Positions 8,181-17,507 of a DNA stretch of 64,000 nucleotides are shown in pieces. A program made the translations under genes and the position numbers. Source of the stretch: Clostridium sporogenes (GTDB lineage Bacteria > Bacillota > Clostridia > Clostridiales > Clostridiaceae); contig NZ_CP011663.1 in the NCBI RefSeq assembly GCF_001020205.1, positions 2,232,001 to 2,296,000 on the forward strand. Reading direction: 5' to 3'. Each line of letters opens with the position of its first letter. The first letter of the stretch is position 1. The notes under the pieces were generated by a model that did no database searches, was not told where the DNA came from, and saw only the letters and a program-made list of their open reading frames with translations.

Positions 8181-9485
8181 CTATATTACCTCTTTACAGG
8201 CTATAGAAAGCATTACATCATCTGCTTTATAAAATCCATCTTTACATAGCATCCCAAGATTGTTTATTGTATCTTCAACTGTATTTCCTATAATTCCCGT
8301 ATTGTTAGGTACAATTATATCATTTAAAGCTAAATAAGCTGATATAACCGCTTCAGAGGCTGAAGTTGAAAGTTTAATAGCACAGCTTCCTTTAGCTCCA
8401 TCACATACCATTCCTGTAAGGTTTGCTAACATATTTAATATAGCTCCTTCTATTTCCTTATCTTTTCCACCTAAAAGCCAAGCAATTCCCGCTGTTGCTC
8501 CTATACCTGCTGCTATGGCACAACCACAAATCGCAGATAATTTTCCTGTATATTTCTTTACAAAATTATTAACGGCGTGACCAAAGAATACTGCCCTTTG
8601 AAGTCTTTCCTTAGGAGCTTTTATATCCTCTGCTACTACGTTAATAGGTAAAATTACACATAATCCTTGATTACCACTTCCACCACTGGTCATTATAGGG
8701 CACATTCCTCCACCCATTCTAAGATCAGAGCCTGCAGCAGTTAGAATCCTCGCTATGGTTGCAGAATCCTTACCTATTTTTCCTTCCTCTTGTAATTTTA
8801 AAAGAGAAGATCCTAATGTTAAACCCTTTTGTCTTTTTAACCCTTCCATCGCAGCCTCTTTATTCATCTCTATTCCATCCATTATAAAGTCTAATTTTTC
8901 TATACTAATATCCTCTGTAATTTGTCTTATATCCTTTAAAGAAAGCTCCTTAATAAAATCACAATCTTTATTATCTTTTTTATTTTTATTATCTTTTTCA
9001 AAGGCTATTTTACCATTTACAATAACCTGCTCTATATTAGTATGTCCTCCTCTTAAAATGGCAACAACTTCATCCTTTTCTCCCTTTAAAGTAGCCTCTA
9101 CAAAAACAGGATCTGTATCCTCAATTGGATTAAGAGTTACAACTTTATTTTTTATCATTTCTTTTGCTTTATCTAAATATTCATTGTTTACATTTCTAAA
9201 AACAAATAATCCTTCCTCTGAATCTCCACATATTTCTCCAAGAGCCCCTGCAATATCTAAACCACAAACCTCTGTATTTGGTATGGTAACGGATTTACCA
9301 TTTTTTAATATATTTTTACTCACTTTTAAGTCTATTTTTAAAATCTTACCTTGCATATACTTTTTACCTGTTGCTACAGTAAAAGCTACTGCCACAGGTT
9401 CAGTGCATCCTATAGCTGGTTTAGTTTCATCTTTTATTAGCTCTAATAATCTTTCACTTATTTCCTCTTTTGATAATCTTGGCAT
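8181..9485 (-). CDS. L-cysteine desulfidase / UPF0597 (serine dehydratase alpha-like) enzyme
   Basis: 434 residues, matching the CyuA/YhaM (UPF0597) family length. The opening 'KPAIGCTEPVAVAF' and the central 'GGMCPIMTSGGSGNQG' are family hallmarks, with cysteines in 'GCTEP', 'GGMCP', 'ICGCAIAAG' and 'VCDGAKGSCA' available for a [4Fe-4S] cluster. Members split L-cysteine to pyruvate, ammonia and sulfide, or act on serine. It is preceded by a sigma-54 promoter with upstream activator sites, and the adjacent gene is a sigma-54 activator, so induction by the amino acid is likely. Monocistronic. ATG at 9485 has GGGAGTGGG upstream. Confidence 0.85.
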   Translation of the reverse strand: MPRLSKEEISERLLELIKDETKPAIGCTEPVAVAFTVATGKKYMQGKILKIDLKVSKNILKNGKSVTIPNTEVCGLDIAGALGEICGDSEEGLFVFRNVNNEYLDKAKEMIKNKVVTLNPIEDTDPVFVEATLKGEKDEVVAILRGGHTNIEQVIVNGKIAFEKDNKNKKDNKDCDFIKELSLKDIRQITEDISIEKLDFIMDGIEMNKEAAMEGLKRQKGLTLGSSLLKLQEEGKIGKDSATIARILTAAGSDLRMGGGMCPIMTSGGSGNQGLCVILPINVVAEDIKAPKERLQRAVFFGHAVNNFVKKYTGKLSAICGCAIAAGIGATAGIAWLLGGKDKEIEGAILNMLANLTGMVCDGAKGSCAIKLSTSASEAVISAYLALNDIIVPNNTGIIGNTVEDTINNLGMLCKDGFYKADDVMLSIACKEVI

Positions 9486-9525
9486 CCTAACCCACTCCCT
9501 TTAAGTTCTACTACTTATAATACTT

Positions 9526-9543
9526 AGCAATAAGGATGCCAAA
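9526..9543 (-). promoter_or_regulatory. Sigma-54 (-24/-12) promoter of the desulfidase gene
   Basis: On the minus strand TTTGGCATCCTTATTGCT: GG of the -24 element and GC of the -12 element are correctly ten bases apart (consensus TGGCAC-N5-TTGCw). It lies about 40 bases upstream of the start codon. Confidence 0.88.
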
Positions 9544-9650
9544 GAATTTAAATTTTATCTTCAATCTATTATAAAGCCTTATATTTCAATAGGTTTAAGT
9601 ATTTAATTATTTTTTATTTACTTAACCTACAGATTATTTTAATTTATATT

Positions 9651-9666
9651 TTTGCATTTTTGCAAA
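9651..9666. promoter_or_regulatory. Upstream activator sequence 1
   Basis: Palindrome TTTGCA-N4-TGCAAA, about 115 bases upstream of the sigma-54 promoter. Confidence 0.7.
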
Positions 9667-9721
9667 TAATCCTGTTATTAATTATAAAAATTACTGCATT
9701 ACACATTCATACCAAAGAATT

Positions 9722-9737
9722 TTTGCATCTTTGCAAA
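9722..9737. promoter_or_regulatory. Upstream activator sequence 2 (plus a half-site at 9750-9757)
   Basis: A second TTTGCA-N4-TGCAAA palindrome 71 bases from the first, about seven helical turns, so both lie on the same DNA face. A third TTTGCAAA half-site lies in the last codons of the activator gene. Confidence 0.7.
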
Positions 9738-9744
9738 AACATTC

Positions 9745-11520
9745 TCACTTTTGCAAATTATATTTATTTAATTTTCTGTAGAGTGTAGATAAATTAATCT
9801 CTAGTTCTTTTGAAATTCTCTCTTTCCCTTTTCCATCTTCACCATATTCCTCCATCATTGATATTAATAAATTTTTTTCATACTCATAAAGTCTATCCTG
9901 TAAACTTTTATTATTTTTTTCATCTTCTTTAGATATTTTAAAGGATTTTGGTAAATGTTCATTATATATTATATTTTCCTTTGTGGTATTTACTATATAT
10001 TCTATTACATTTTCTAATTCTCTTATGTTTCCAGGCCAAAAATACTTTTTAAAACTATCCTTTACTTCCTTTGAAAGCTGTTTAATCTTTAGATTAGATC
10101 TTTCGCAAAATTTATCCATAAGATATTCACTAAGTAATATTATATCTTCCTCTCTATCTTTAAGACTAGGCAAATGTATAGGTATTACATTTAATCTATA
10201 ATATAAATCCTGTCTAAATTGTCCATGTTTAACCATAATTTCAAGCTCTCTATTGGTAGCTGCTATTATTCTAACATCTACACATATTTCTTCTTTACCA
10301 CCAATTTTAGTAAAACTTTGTTCTTGAAGTACTCTTAATATTTTAGGTTGAAGATGCAAAGGTAAATCCCCTATTTCATCTAAAAATATAGTTCCTCCAT
10401 TGGCAAGTTCAAATTTCCCCATTTGACCTTCCCTTTTTGCCCCTGAAAAAGCCCCTCCTTCATATCCAAAAAATTCACTTTCTAATAAATTATCTGGAAT
10501 AGAAGCACAATTAACAGCTATAAAGGGTGCATCACACCTTTGGCTTTCAAAATGTATAGCTCTTGCAAAAAGTTCCTTTCCTGTACCACTTTCTCCTCTT
10601 AATAACACAGTTGAATCAGTTTTAGCAATATTTTTAGCAATCAGTTTTACATTTTTTATATTATTACTACTCCCCATTATATCTTCAAATTTTATAATTT
10701 TACTACTAGCAAAAAGCTTGTAGGCAGCTTGAACTTCATCAATTTTTTTATTAAATTCTATAATATTACTTACCCTTTCACCTTTGAATATAATGGGACT
10801 ACTTTTAATTAAAAAACTTTCATTTTTACCATGGATACTTATTCTTTTACCCTTATATTCTTTACTTAAAAGTTTAATATTAAAGTTTGATATTGTATCT
10901 TTAATATCAGTGTTTACTAATGACTTGTCTTTAATATCTAATAGTTTTTTTCCCTTATGATTAATATATTTTAAAATTCCATTGTTATCTACACACATTA
11001 TACCGTGGCTTAAACTATCTATTATATGATTGGTTTCCTCAGTCTGAATTTGTAATTTTTTTATAGTATCATAATAAATAATATTTCCTACAAGTAATGT
11101 ACTTAATCTATTTAAAAATGTTATCATAGAATCAAATTCTTCAGATATTATATTAAGTTGTTTTTCATTAAAAATATTTATGCCAATTACTCCTATTACT
11201 TCATCCTCCATAATTATAGGGTAACCTATGGTTGCATATTCTGTACATCTCTCCTTCGCCTCACAGCTTTCACATACAGATGGATTTATCTTCTTTTCAT
11301 TATCTTTTAAATATCTTTTTATATGATTGGTTTTTTTCTCTTTTATAACTAATTCAAACAAACATTTTCCTGGTATTTTATTTCCTATAAATTTTTTATA
11401 CTTACCGGTGGCGGCAATTCTATTAAAATTTTTATCAATTATAGTAACATCCACCTTAAGAACTGCAGCTATAGCTTCCGCCACCTCTTGAACAGAGCCC
11501 TTTATACTATTTAAAGACAC
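9745..11520 (-). CDS. Sigma-54-dependent transcriptional activator with GAF-like and PAS sensor domains
   Basis: 591 residues. Residues 1-150 form a GAF-like ligand domain with a cysteine group at 53, 83, 86 and 92 ('[10 protein letters not shown]'), possibly a metal or redox site. A PAS domain follows at ~162-255. The AAA+ domain has Walker A GESGTGKE (309-316), the sigma-54 contact loop GAFSGA (356-361, a conservative variant of GAFTGA), and Walker B 'GGTIFLDE' (375-382). A Fis-type helix-turn-helix ends the protein ('[19 protein letters not shown]'). It probably drives the divergently spaced -24/-12 promoter of the desulfidase gene from the TTTGCA-N4-TGCAAA sites. The start is GTG at 11520 with a weak ribosome binding site. 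Confidence 0.9.
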   Translation of the reverse strand: MSLNSIKGSVQEVAEAIAAVLKVDVTIIDKNFNRIAATGKYKKFIGNKIPGKCLFELVIKEKKTNHIKRYLKDNEKKINPSVCESCEAKERCTEYATIGYPIIMEDEVIGVIGINIFNEKQLNIISEEFDSMITFLNRLSTLLVGNIIYYDTIKKLQIQTEETNHIIDSLSHGIMCVDNNGILKYINHKGKKLLDIKDKSLVNTDIKDTISNFNIKLLSKEYKGKRISIHGKNESFLIKSSPIIFKGERVSNIIEFNKKIDEVQAAYKLFASSKIIKFEDIMGSSNNIKNVKLIAKNIAKTDSTVLLRGESGTGKELFARAIHFESQRCDAPFIAVNCASIPDNLLESEFFGYEGGAFSGAKREGQMGKFELANGGTIFLDEIGDLPLHLQPKILRVLQEQSFTKIGGKEEICVDVRIIAATNRELEIMVKHGQFRQDLYYRLNVIPIHLPSLKDREEDIILLSEYLMDKFCERSNLKIKQLSKEVKDSFKKYFWPGNIRELENVIEYIVNTTKENIIYNEHLPKSFKISKEDEKNNKSLQDRLYEYEKNLLISMMEEYGEDGKGKERISKELEINLSTLYRKLNKYNLQK

Positions 11521-11812
11521 TTTTATTCGTTACGTAAAACTTTTAAAATTATTTTCCACAGAAATATAATGCTTTTGTTTTAACGTAACTCCTCCTCTCT
11601 TTGTTTTCTATATCCTTTTTATACCTAATTTTATCACTTACCTTTATAATTTTTCAAATGAAAATAAAACTTATTTTTATATGTTTTTAATAAAGTTTTT
11701 TCTATAATTATGTCCTATTATAAGCTATATTTTAAATTTAAGCTTTATATTAATATTACCATAACCTTCATAATAAATATTTTCCTAACATTTCACCATA
11801 ATATATAATATA
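11521..11812. other. Leader region of the sigma-54 activator
   Basis: GTTACGTAAAAC (about 11529-11540) and GTTTTAACGTAAC (about 11577-11589) form a near-perfect inverted repeat 36 bases apart in the 5' leader, with AGGAGGAG just upstream of it on the minus strand. It could be an autoregulatory operator. No gene is visible. Confidence 0.4.
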
Positions 11813-11869
11813 AGGGACGGTTCATGAAAATTTGCTATTTTTATAAATAAAATTTCATAAACCCTCACC
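11813..11869. repeat. REP-like palindromic repeat
   Basis: GGGACGGTTCATGAAAATTT and its inverted partner AAATTTCATAAACC bracket an A/T loop. The core matches the repeats by the RAYT gene. The helicase gene begins 140 bases downstream. Confidence 0.6.
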
Positions 11870-12007
11870 TGTTTTTTAATTAGAATAACAGTGACTTAAG
11901 CTGATTGCTCCCATGTTTCTTTTTATTATATTAAAAATGTGTTATACTTAGCTGATTTAACTTATAAAAAGCTAAAAATATATTTGAAGATTGAAAGGTA
12001 AATTATT

Positions 12008-13132
12008 ATGATAAAATTTGAAGAACTAGGTCTTAGTGATAATATAATAGACATTCTTAAAAATCAAAGAATCATTGAGCCAACACCAATTCAAGAAGAA
12101 AGCATTATGTTAATAAAAAACGGTAATGATGTTATAGCTGAAGCGCAAACTGGAACTGGGAAAACCCTGGCATTTTTACTTCCAATGTTTGAAAATATAT
12201 CTCCTGATATAAATGCAATTCAAGGTTTAATAATAACTCCTACAAGAGAACTAGCTATACAAATAACTGAGGAAGCTATGAAGTTAAAAAAAGCCAAAGA
12301 TTTGAATATTTTAGCTGCCTATGGTGGTAAAGATATAGGATCTCAAATAAAAAAACTTAAAAATAATATACACTTGGTAATTGCAACTCCCGGTAGACTT
12401 TTAGATCATCTTAACAGAAACACACTGAATTTTAAAGATCTAAAAACATTAGTATTAGATGAAGCTGATGAAATGTTACTTATGGGATTTAAAAATGAAG
12501 TTCGATCTATCATAGATAATACACCAAGAAAGCGTCAGACTCTATGTTTTTCAGCAACAATGAATTCTGAAGTTAAAAAACTAGCCTATAAAAACATGCG
12601 TGACCCAAAACTAGTAATAATAGAAAAAGAAGAAGTAACCCTTAAAAATATCAAACAAGTTTTAATAGAAACCACTGACCGAAGAAAACAAGAGGACTTG
12701 TGTAAAATTTTAGATAAAGAAAATCCATTTATGGCTATTATATTTTGTAGAACCAAAAGAAGAGTTGATAATCTTGAGGAAGACCTTTATAAAAAGGGTT
12801 ATAACTGTGAAAAACTTCATGGTAGTATAACACAACCAAAACGTGAAAGAATAATGCGTTCCTTTAAAAATCTAGAAATTCAATATTTAATAGCTACAGA
12901 TGTAGCGGCTAGAGGACTTGATATTACTGGAGTTACTCATGTTTTTAACTATGATATTCCAGAAAATGCCGAAAGCTATATACACCGTATAGGCAGAACT
13001 GGAAGAGCTGGTGAAAAAGGATATACATTCCTATTTGTAGCACCAAAAGATGAAGCTACTTTAAGTACCATAGAAAAAAAAATTAAATTAAAAATCCCTA
13101 GAAGAGTTTTAACAAATTCTAAAGAGGATTAA
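12008..13132 (+). CDS. DEAD-box RNA helicase
   Basis: 374 residues, essentially the bare two-RecA-domain core. Q motif 'PTPIQEES' (~25-32), Walker A AQTGTGKT (46-53), 'PTRELAIQ', 'TPGR', DEAD at 151-154, SAT, 'RGLDI' and 'HRIGRTGRAG' are all intact. It uses ATP to unwind short RNA duplexes. The C-terminal RNA-binding extension of CshA/DbpA proteins is missing, so specificity is unknown. GAAAGG lies seven bases before the ATG. A MITE-like hairpin downstream probably terminates it. Confidence 0.95.
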   Translation: MIKFEELGLSDNIIDILKNQRIIEPTPIQEESIMLIKNGNDVIAEAQTGTGKTLAFLLPMFENISPDINAIQGLIITPTRELAIQITEEAMKLKKAKDLNILAAYGGKDIGSQIKKLKNNIHLVIATPGRLLDHLNRNTLNFKDLKTLVLDEADEMLLMGFKNEVRSIIDNTPRKRQTLCFSATMNSEVKKLAYKNMRDPKLVIIEKEEVTLKNIKQVLIETTDRRKQEDLCKILDKENPFMAIIFCRTKRRVDNLEEDLYKKGYNCEKLHGSITQPKRERIMRSFKNLEIQYLIATDVAARGLDITGVTHVFNYDIPENAESYIHRIGRTGRAGEKGYTFLFVAPKDEATLSTIEKKIKLKIPRRVLTNSKED

Positions 13133-13189
13133 TGATCTTATAATAAATCTTTTAAAATAAAATCTTTTGAAATTTAAACAATTAAATGT

Positions 13190-13298
13190 AAAATGGGGCT
13201 GTCGCATTAAAAAATTTACATACAATATATTGTTTTGCAAATTTAAAGTTAACACAATATATTGTAGGATTTATTCTTAGTGCGACAGCCCCATTTTT
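13190..13298. mobile_element. Miniature inverted-repeat element (IS1182-type ends), acts as terminator
   Basis: About 105 bp with 16-17-bp terminal inverted repeats (ATGGGGCTGTCGCAtTAA / TTAgTGCGACAGCCCCAT). Inside is a second inverted repeat, CAATATATTG at both sides of a central 20-base spacer. No coding capacity. It is followed by TTTTT, so it can terminate helicase transcription. Confidence 0.65.
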
Positions 13299-13310
13299 AC
13301 TCTTTATATA

Positions 13311-13368
13311 AGGTTACAGTTCATGAAAATTTGTTATTTTTATAATATATTTTCATGAACCGTCCCTC
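13311..13368. repeat. REP-like palindromic repeat
   Basis: AGTTCATGAAAAT and ATTTTCATGAACCGTCCC form an inverted pair around an A/T loop, the same family as 11813-11869 and 1158-1220. Confidence 0.6.
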
Positions 13369-13509
13369 TTTTGAAATAAAAAAACACCTTATTTTCCGCT
13401 GTAAAAACACTTAGTTTTTACGCCCATAATATCCTAAGTCAACTCCTAAAAAATTATAATGATGAAACAGTAAATAGAATAAATTTGATGTTTTTCCAAA
13501 ACATCACCT

Positions 13510-13538
13510 TGGACATGCCCCTATATGTAACGTATAAT
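13510..13538 (+). promoter_or_regulatory. Vegetative promoter of the CAP-domain gene
   Basis: TGGACA, 17-base spacer, TATAAT. It leaves a ~75-base leader before the ATG at 13621. Small hairpins (13401-13422, 13488-13506) lie just upstream. Confidence 0.65.
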
Positions 13539-13620
13539 GTGAAATATAAATTTTCACAAAAATTTCAAAAAAATTTAAAATGTGAATCTTTAAAAAAATT
13601 TTTTTAAGGTAGGTGTTACA

Positions 13621-14361
13621 ATGAATAAATCTTCCATAAAAAAACTTATGGCTACTTCAGTGCTTACTACAATTATAGCAATGTCTAATATACAATTAGT
13701 ATCTGCTGCATCTAAATATCCAGTAAATTTGAGCAAAATTACTACTAATTGTGCACAAACTCAGTCTAACTACGGCATAAAAGTAATAAAGACTTATAAG
13801 GGTAATACTGACTGCAAAAATGTAAAAAATAATACAAATAATAATGTGAACACAGTTTCTCAATCTAAACCAACTAGCAGTAATACAAATAATACTGCAA
13901 ACACAACTTCTCAATCTAAACCAACTACTACAGCTACTAAGCCTAGTGCAACTAAACCTGATTCAAGTGTAGCAGCATTAGAAAAAGAAGTAGTTACTCT
14001 TGTTAATGCAGAAAGAGCAAAGGCTGGTTTACCAGCACTTAAAGCCAATACAGAGCTTTCAAATGTAGCAAGACTTAAATCTCAAGATATGATTGATAAA
14101 AAGTATTTTTCACATACATCACCAACTTATGGATCACCATTTGATATGATGAAAAAATTCGGAATAAAATACTCTGCAGCAGGTGAAAACATCGCTTCTG
14201 GATATCCTACAGCTAAAGCAGTTGTAGATGGATGGATGAATTCACCAGGACATAGAGCTAATATATTAAGCAAATCTTTCACTGAAATAGGTGTTGGACT
14301 AGCTAAGAGTTCTAATGGAACATGCTATTGGACTCAAATGTTCATAAACCCTGGTAAATAA
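13621..14361 (+). CDS. Secreted CAP/SCP-domain (YkwD-like) protein
   Basis: 246 residues. A signal peptide (Lys-rich start, hydrophobic core 9-27, probable cleavage after 'VSA') is followed by a low-complexity Asn/Thr/Ser/Pro linker (~62-115) that contains the block 'QSKPT' twice. The C-terminal ~130 residues are a CAP domain: 'LVNAERAKAGLPALKANTEL', 'FSHTSPTYGSPFDMM', 'AGENIASGYPTAKAVVDGW', 'NSPGHRANILS'. His/Glu residues of the CAP cavity are present. Extracellular or wall-associated; the biochemical role of bacterial members is unsettled. AGGTAGGTG precedes the ATG. It has its own promoter and terminator. Confidence 0.92.
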   Translation: MNKSSIKKLMATSVLTTIIAMSNIQLVSAASKYPVNLSKITTNCAQTQSNYGIKVIKTYKGNTDCKNVKNNTNNNVNTVSQSKPTSSNTNNTANTTSQSKPTTTATKPSATKPDSSVAALEKEVVTLVNAERAKAGLPALKANTELSNVARLKSQDMIDKKYFSHTSPTYGSPFDMMKKFGIKYSAAGENIASGYPTAKAVVDGWMNSPGHRANILSKSFTEIGVGLAKSSNGTCYWTQMFINPGK

Positions 14362-14370
14362 GAATATATA

Positions 14371-14404
14371 AATAATAGGAACTGTTTTTACAGTTCCTAT
14401 TATT
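14371..14404 (+). terminator. Terminator of the CAP-domain gene
   Basis: AATAGGAACTG and CAGTTCCTATT around a T-rich loop, then TATTTAT. Confidence 0.85.
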
Positions 14405-14652
14405 TATATTAAATCCTATGAATTTATTATGAATACAACCTTATAATACATAAATCTATTTTTCAAAATAATAATATTAAATTTTATGACTTTATACTTT
14501 ATTAAATGTTCTTATTATTTTATCTCTACAATAGTAATAAATGTAGAATTAAATTTAGAACTTCTTAGTAAAATAAAGTGCTTTATAGATTTATCATTAT
14601 CCATATTTGTATTTTAAAAATTAAATCTAATTCTATTTTGACGTTAACTTTT

Positions 14653-15996
14653 TTAATATATTTTTACAATCCGTCGGATTATATCCAAAATTCCTTTCTC
14701 AATATAGTCTTCTCTTACATTTGTAGCATTTAATTTAAGAATCTTTTCCTTTGGAAATGTGCTTAAATAATGTCCATCCTCTGTAGCCACCATAATAGAT
14801 TTCTTTTTCAATCTATCTATAATTCTTTCTCTATTTATTTTTTCATCTAAAGTTATATATGTATGAATACATGGATTTTTAATAGGTTTATATTGAAAGA
14901 TATCACTATAAACTTCATATTGTTTTTGTAATATTGATACTAAGCATTTACTTCTTAAGGAATAAGAAGCTTTAATCTTTTGTTTGTGCCTCTGAAACAT
15001 ACCACTTTTAATATAAATTTCTAAAGCTCCTTGAGAGAGCATAGAACTATCTACTATAAGTCTTTTATATTTTCCAAAGCCATCTAAAATGGTATTAGGA
15101 ATAACTGCAACTCCTATTCTAAGTCCAGGAAATATAATCTTTGAATAACTCTTTAAATAAATAACATGAGAGAAGTCGCCATAGGCATATAAGGGATCAG
15201 CCTTTGGATCTTCTTCTAAATCTGCTAAATAATCATCCTCTACAATAAATACATCATATTTTTGAGCTAGCTTTACAATAGCTTTCTTTTCCCTTTGAGA
15301 ATAAGAAGTACCTAAAGGATTATGAAACCTAGGCATAGTATAGAAGAACTTAATACTTTCCCTTTTAAATAATCTCTCAAGTTCATTTAAATCAATACCT
15401 TTATCCGTCCTTTTGATGCCTAGTACAGGAACATTATGAGTTTCTAAATAATCTATAAATAAATGATAACTAGGTTGTTCTATTAAAATAGTTTCCTTTT
15501 TATTTGGAAAAGTTAGTGTAGTTAGTATAGCTAAAGCTTGCTGAACTCCAGAGGTAATAAAAATATTGTCTTTATTAGCAAAAACCTGATAATTGGCTAA
15601 ATGCTTTTGTATTATATCAATTAAAGAAGGTAATCCTTTAGGTGTTCCATATATAAATAATTCATTCTTATATATATCAATGGCTTCATTAATACAATGT
15701 TGAAAATCTAGATAGGGAAAAACCTGTGGATCTGGAGCAGAGGATGCGAAATCTAATAATAACTCTTTACCACCATTAGTATGATTTCTTCTCTTTACAA
15801 CATAATAACCACTCTTAGGTATGGAATATATTCTATGCTGTCTCTCTAACACCTCTAAAGCTTTTATAATAGTACTTTTATTACAGGAATATATCTTAGT
15901 AAAATCACGAATAGAAGGTAACTTATCTCCATCTTTATACTCTCCCTCTTGAATTAAGTTCTCAACATGATTTAATATTTCTAAATATCTATACAT
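14653..15996 (-). CDS. MocR/GabR-type regulator (GntR helix-turn-helix fused to aminotransferase)
   Basis: 447 residues. Residues 1-70 form a GntR winged helix ('LPSIRDFTKIYSCNKSTIIKAL'). Residues ~85-447 form a fold-type I aminotransferase domain with the PLP lysine in 'YLKSYSKIIFPGLRIGV'. Such proteins use bound PLP-amino acid as a regulatory signal rather than for catalysis. It is divergent from an EamA exporter, the usual arrangement for a MocR and its target; the effector may be the amine or amino acid exported. GGGGTGG precedes the ATG. Confidence 0.9.
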   Translation of the reverse strand: MYRYLEILNHVENLIQEGEYKDGDKLPSIRDFTKIYSCNKSTIIKALEVLERQHRIYSIPKSGYYVVKRRNHTNGGKELLLDFASSAPDPQVFPYLDFQHCINEAIDIYKNELFIYGTPKGLPSLIDIIQKHLANYQVFANKDNIFITSGVQQALAILTTLTFPNKKETILIEQPSYHLFIDYLETHNVPVLGIKRTDKGIDLNELERLFKRESIKFFYTMPRFHNPLGTSYSQREKKAIVKLAQKYDVFIVEDDYLADLEEDPKADPLYAYGDFSHVIYLKSYSKIIFPGLRIGVAVIPNTILDGFGKYKRLIVDSSMLSQGALEIYIKSGMFQRHKQKIKASYSLRSKCLVSILQKQYEVYSDIFQYKPIKNPCIHTYITLDEKINRERIIDRLKKKSIMVATEDGHYLSTFPKEKILKLNATNVREDYIEKGILDIIRRIVKIY

Positions 15997-16020
15997 ATAT
16001 TTCCACCCCTATATAAAATC

Positions 16021-16056
16021 TGTACCGGTGTAGATAACGTTTATTCTTATTGTACC
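16021..16056. promoter_or_regulatory. Direct repeats, candidate MocR operator
   Basis: TGTACC occurs at 16021-16026 and 16051-16056, about three helical turns apart, between the divergent MocR and EamA genes. GabR-type regulators bind direct repeats with comparable spacing. Confidence 0.5.
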
Positions 16057-16142
16057 ACAACTAGTAATCTACTAACATATAATTATACTCTAAAGTAAAT
16101 TTAAAACTTATAACAAATATAAACTTAGGAGGAATGTATACC

Positions 16143-17051
16143 ATGAAATTTTCAAATAAAAAAAAGGCCTATGTTTCCGCTATTTTATATTCTATTATAA
16201 TAGGTTTCTCATTTTTATTTTCAAAAATAAGCTTAACTTTTGCAGATCCCTTAGATACACTAGCTCACCGTTTTACTGTATCCTTTATATTGGCTTTTGT
16301 ATCTGTTTTATTAGGATGGATAAAATTAGATATAACTAAAAAAGATATTCTTTCTATTCTGCCTCTATCATTGTTTTATCCAATTATGTTCTTTGGTTTT
16401 CAGATTTTTGGACTAGTTTATATTGCCTCTTCTGAAGCAGGAATTATTCAAGCAACTATCCCTATTTTTACAATGATATCTTCAATAATATTTTTAAAGG
16501 AGCGTCCTAGCATATTACAGAAACTATCAATTCTATTATCTGTAGCAGGAGTAGTGTATATATTTTTTATGAAGGGAGTAAATTTAAAAAGTAATGTATT
16601 TATAGGTATAGTTCTTATTCTATTATCTGCCCTTTCCTCTTCTGGTAATAACGTACTAGCAAGAAAAATGTCAGGACAATATAAACCTATATCCCTAACT
16701 TATACAGTAATTTGTATAGGATTTGTGTCTTTTAATGTTATGTCTATTATCAATCATAGCTTAAATGGTACTCTTAATCTTTATTTTAAACCCTTTACCA
16801 ATCCATTATTTATAGTTTCAATATTTTATTTAGGAATATTATCTTCTCTTATTACATCTTTTTTATTAAACTACTCCCTATCTAAAATAGAAGCTTCTAA
16901 GATGAGTGTATTTAATAATCTCTCCACTTTAATAACTATGATGGCAGGAGTAGTATTTCTGGGAGAAAAATTACAATACTTTCATATAATTGGTTCATTT
17001 ATGATTATACTTGGAATAATTGGAACAAATTTTGGAGACAAGATATCTTAG
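16143..17051 (+). CDS. EamA-family (DMT superfamily) transporter
   Basis: About 302 residues with ten predicted membrane segments in two EamA repeats; the second begins near 'ILILLSALSSSGNNVLARK'. The start is the ATG at 16143, about nine bases after AGGAGG; an ATG at 16134 is too close to it. Family members export amino acids and other metabolites. The divergent MocR regulator suggests an amino-acid-like substrate. Confidence 0.88.
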   Translation: MKFSNKKKAYVSAILYSIIIGFSFLFSKISLTFADPLDTLAHRFTVSFILAFVSVLLGWIKLDITKKDILSILPLSLFYPIMFFGFQIFGLVYIASSEAGIIQATIPIFTMISSIIFLKERPSILQKLSILLSVAGVVYIFFMKGVNLKSNVFIGIVLILLSALSSSGNNVLARKMSGQYKPISLTYTVICIGFVSFNVMSIINHSLNGTLNLYFKPFTNPLFIVSIFYLGILSSLITSFLLNYSLSKIEASKMSVFNNLSTLITMMAGVVFLGEKLQYFHIIGSFMIILGIIGTNFGDKIS

Positions 17052-17229
17052 AACTTATGGAATTAATATAAAAAATTACATTCTAATACAATATTATTCA
17101 AAATAAATTAATAAAACTTAAAAGTATAAATTTAAAAATTTTACAAACAATCTTTTTTATTAAGCCTAAATTTAGTAGATTTAAAATACCTTTAGACAAT
17201 ACAATAAGTTTATAACCTTCTTTATAACG

Positions 17230-17317
17230 AAAAAGACACCCCCTTTTGAAGTGAACCTTAAAATATTAGATTTTCCTCTAATTTTTTAGTGCCACTTCAT
17301 TTGTGGATGTCTTTTTT
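17230..17317. terminator. Bidirectional hairpin with ~24-bp imperfect arms
   Basis: AAAAAGACACCCCCTTTTGA and a diverged inverted copy end in CTTTTTT, with CACTTC-type inner arms. It lies between convergent genes and may be a remnant of an IS end. Confidence 0.55.
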
Positions 17318-17334
17318 ATTTATCCGATGACTCC

Positions 17335-17490
17335 CTGCTCTAATACTTCCATCGCACTCTGTGAAAGCGATTCCCACCAAATCAAAGATTTAGACTCTCT
17401 GCTTTTCTTCAAAGTGGGAGTAAAGAGCGGGTACGTCCCTGGATAACTATTTCCTAAGCTTTAGAGAGAGTAAATACGCCCTCTGAATCT
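17335..17490 (-). repeat. Dispersed ~150-bp repeat downstream of an aminotransferase gene
   Basis: Related to 8036-8175 (see there). On the minus strand ATCGC and GCGAT can form a hairpin around TTTCACAGAGT. Local G+C is clearly higher than in neighbouring spacers. Confidence 0.5.
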
Positions 17491-17507
17491 TAGAGCTCTG
17501 TTTATAG

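Noticed and set aside
8755..9504. 249-codon plus-strand frame opposite the desulfidase gene
   Set aside because: Long open antisense frame without family features; the minus-strand gene has a full set of conserved motifs, promoter and ribosome binding site.
13401..13440. 12-codon minus-strand frame upstream of the CAP gene
   Set aside because: The ribosome binding site is poorly placed and it lies among repeat debris.
17335..17490. Possible lysine riboswitch or group I intron piece
   Set aside because: Isolated motifs resemble bits of both, but the conserved cores cannot be assembled and it lies downstream, not upstream, of a gene.
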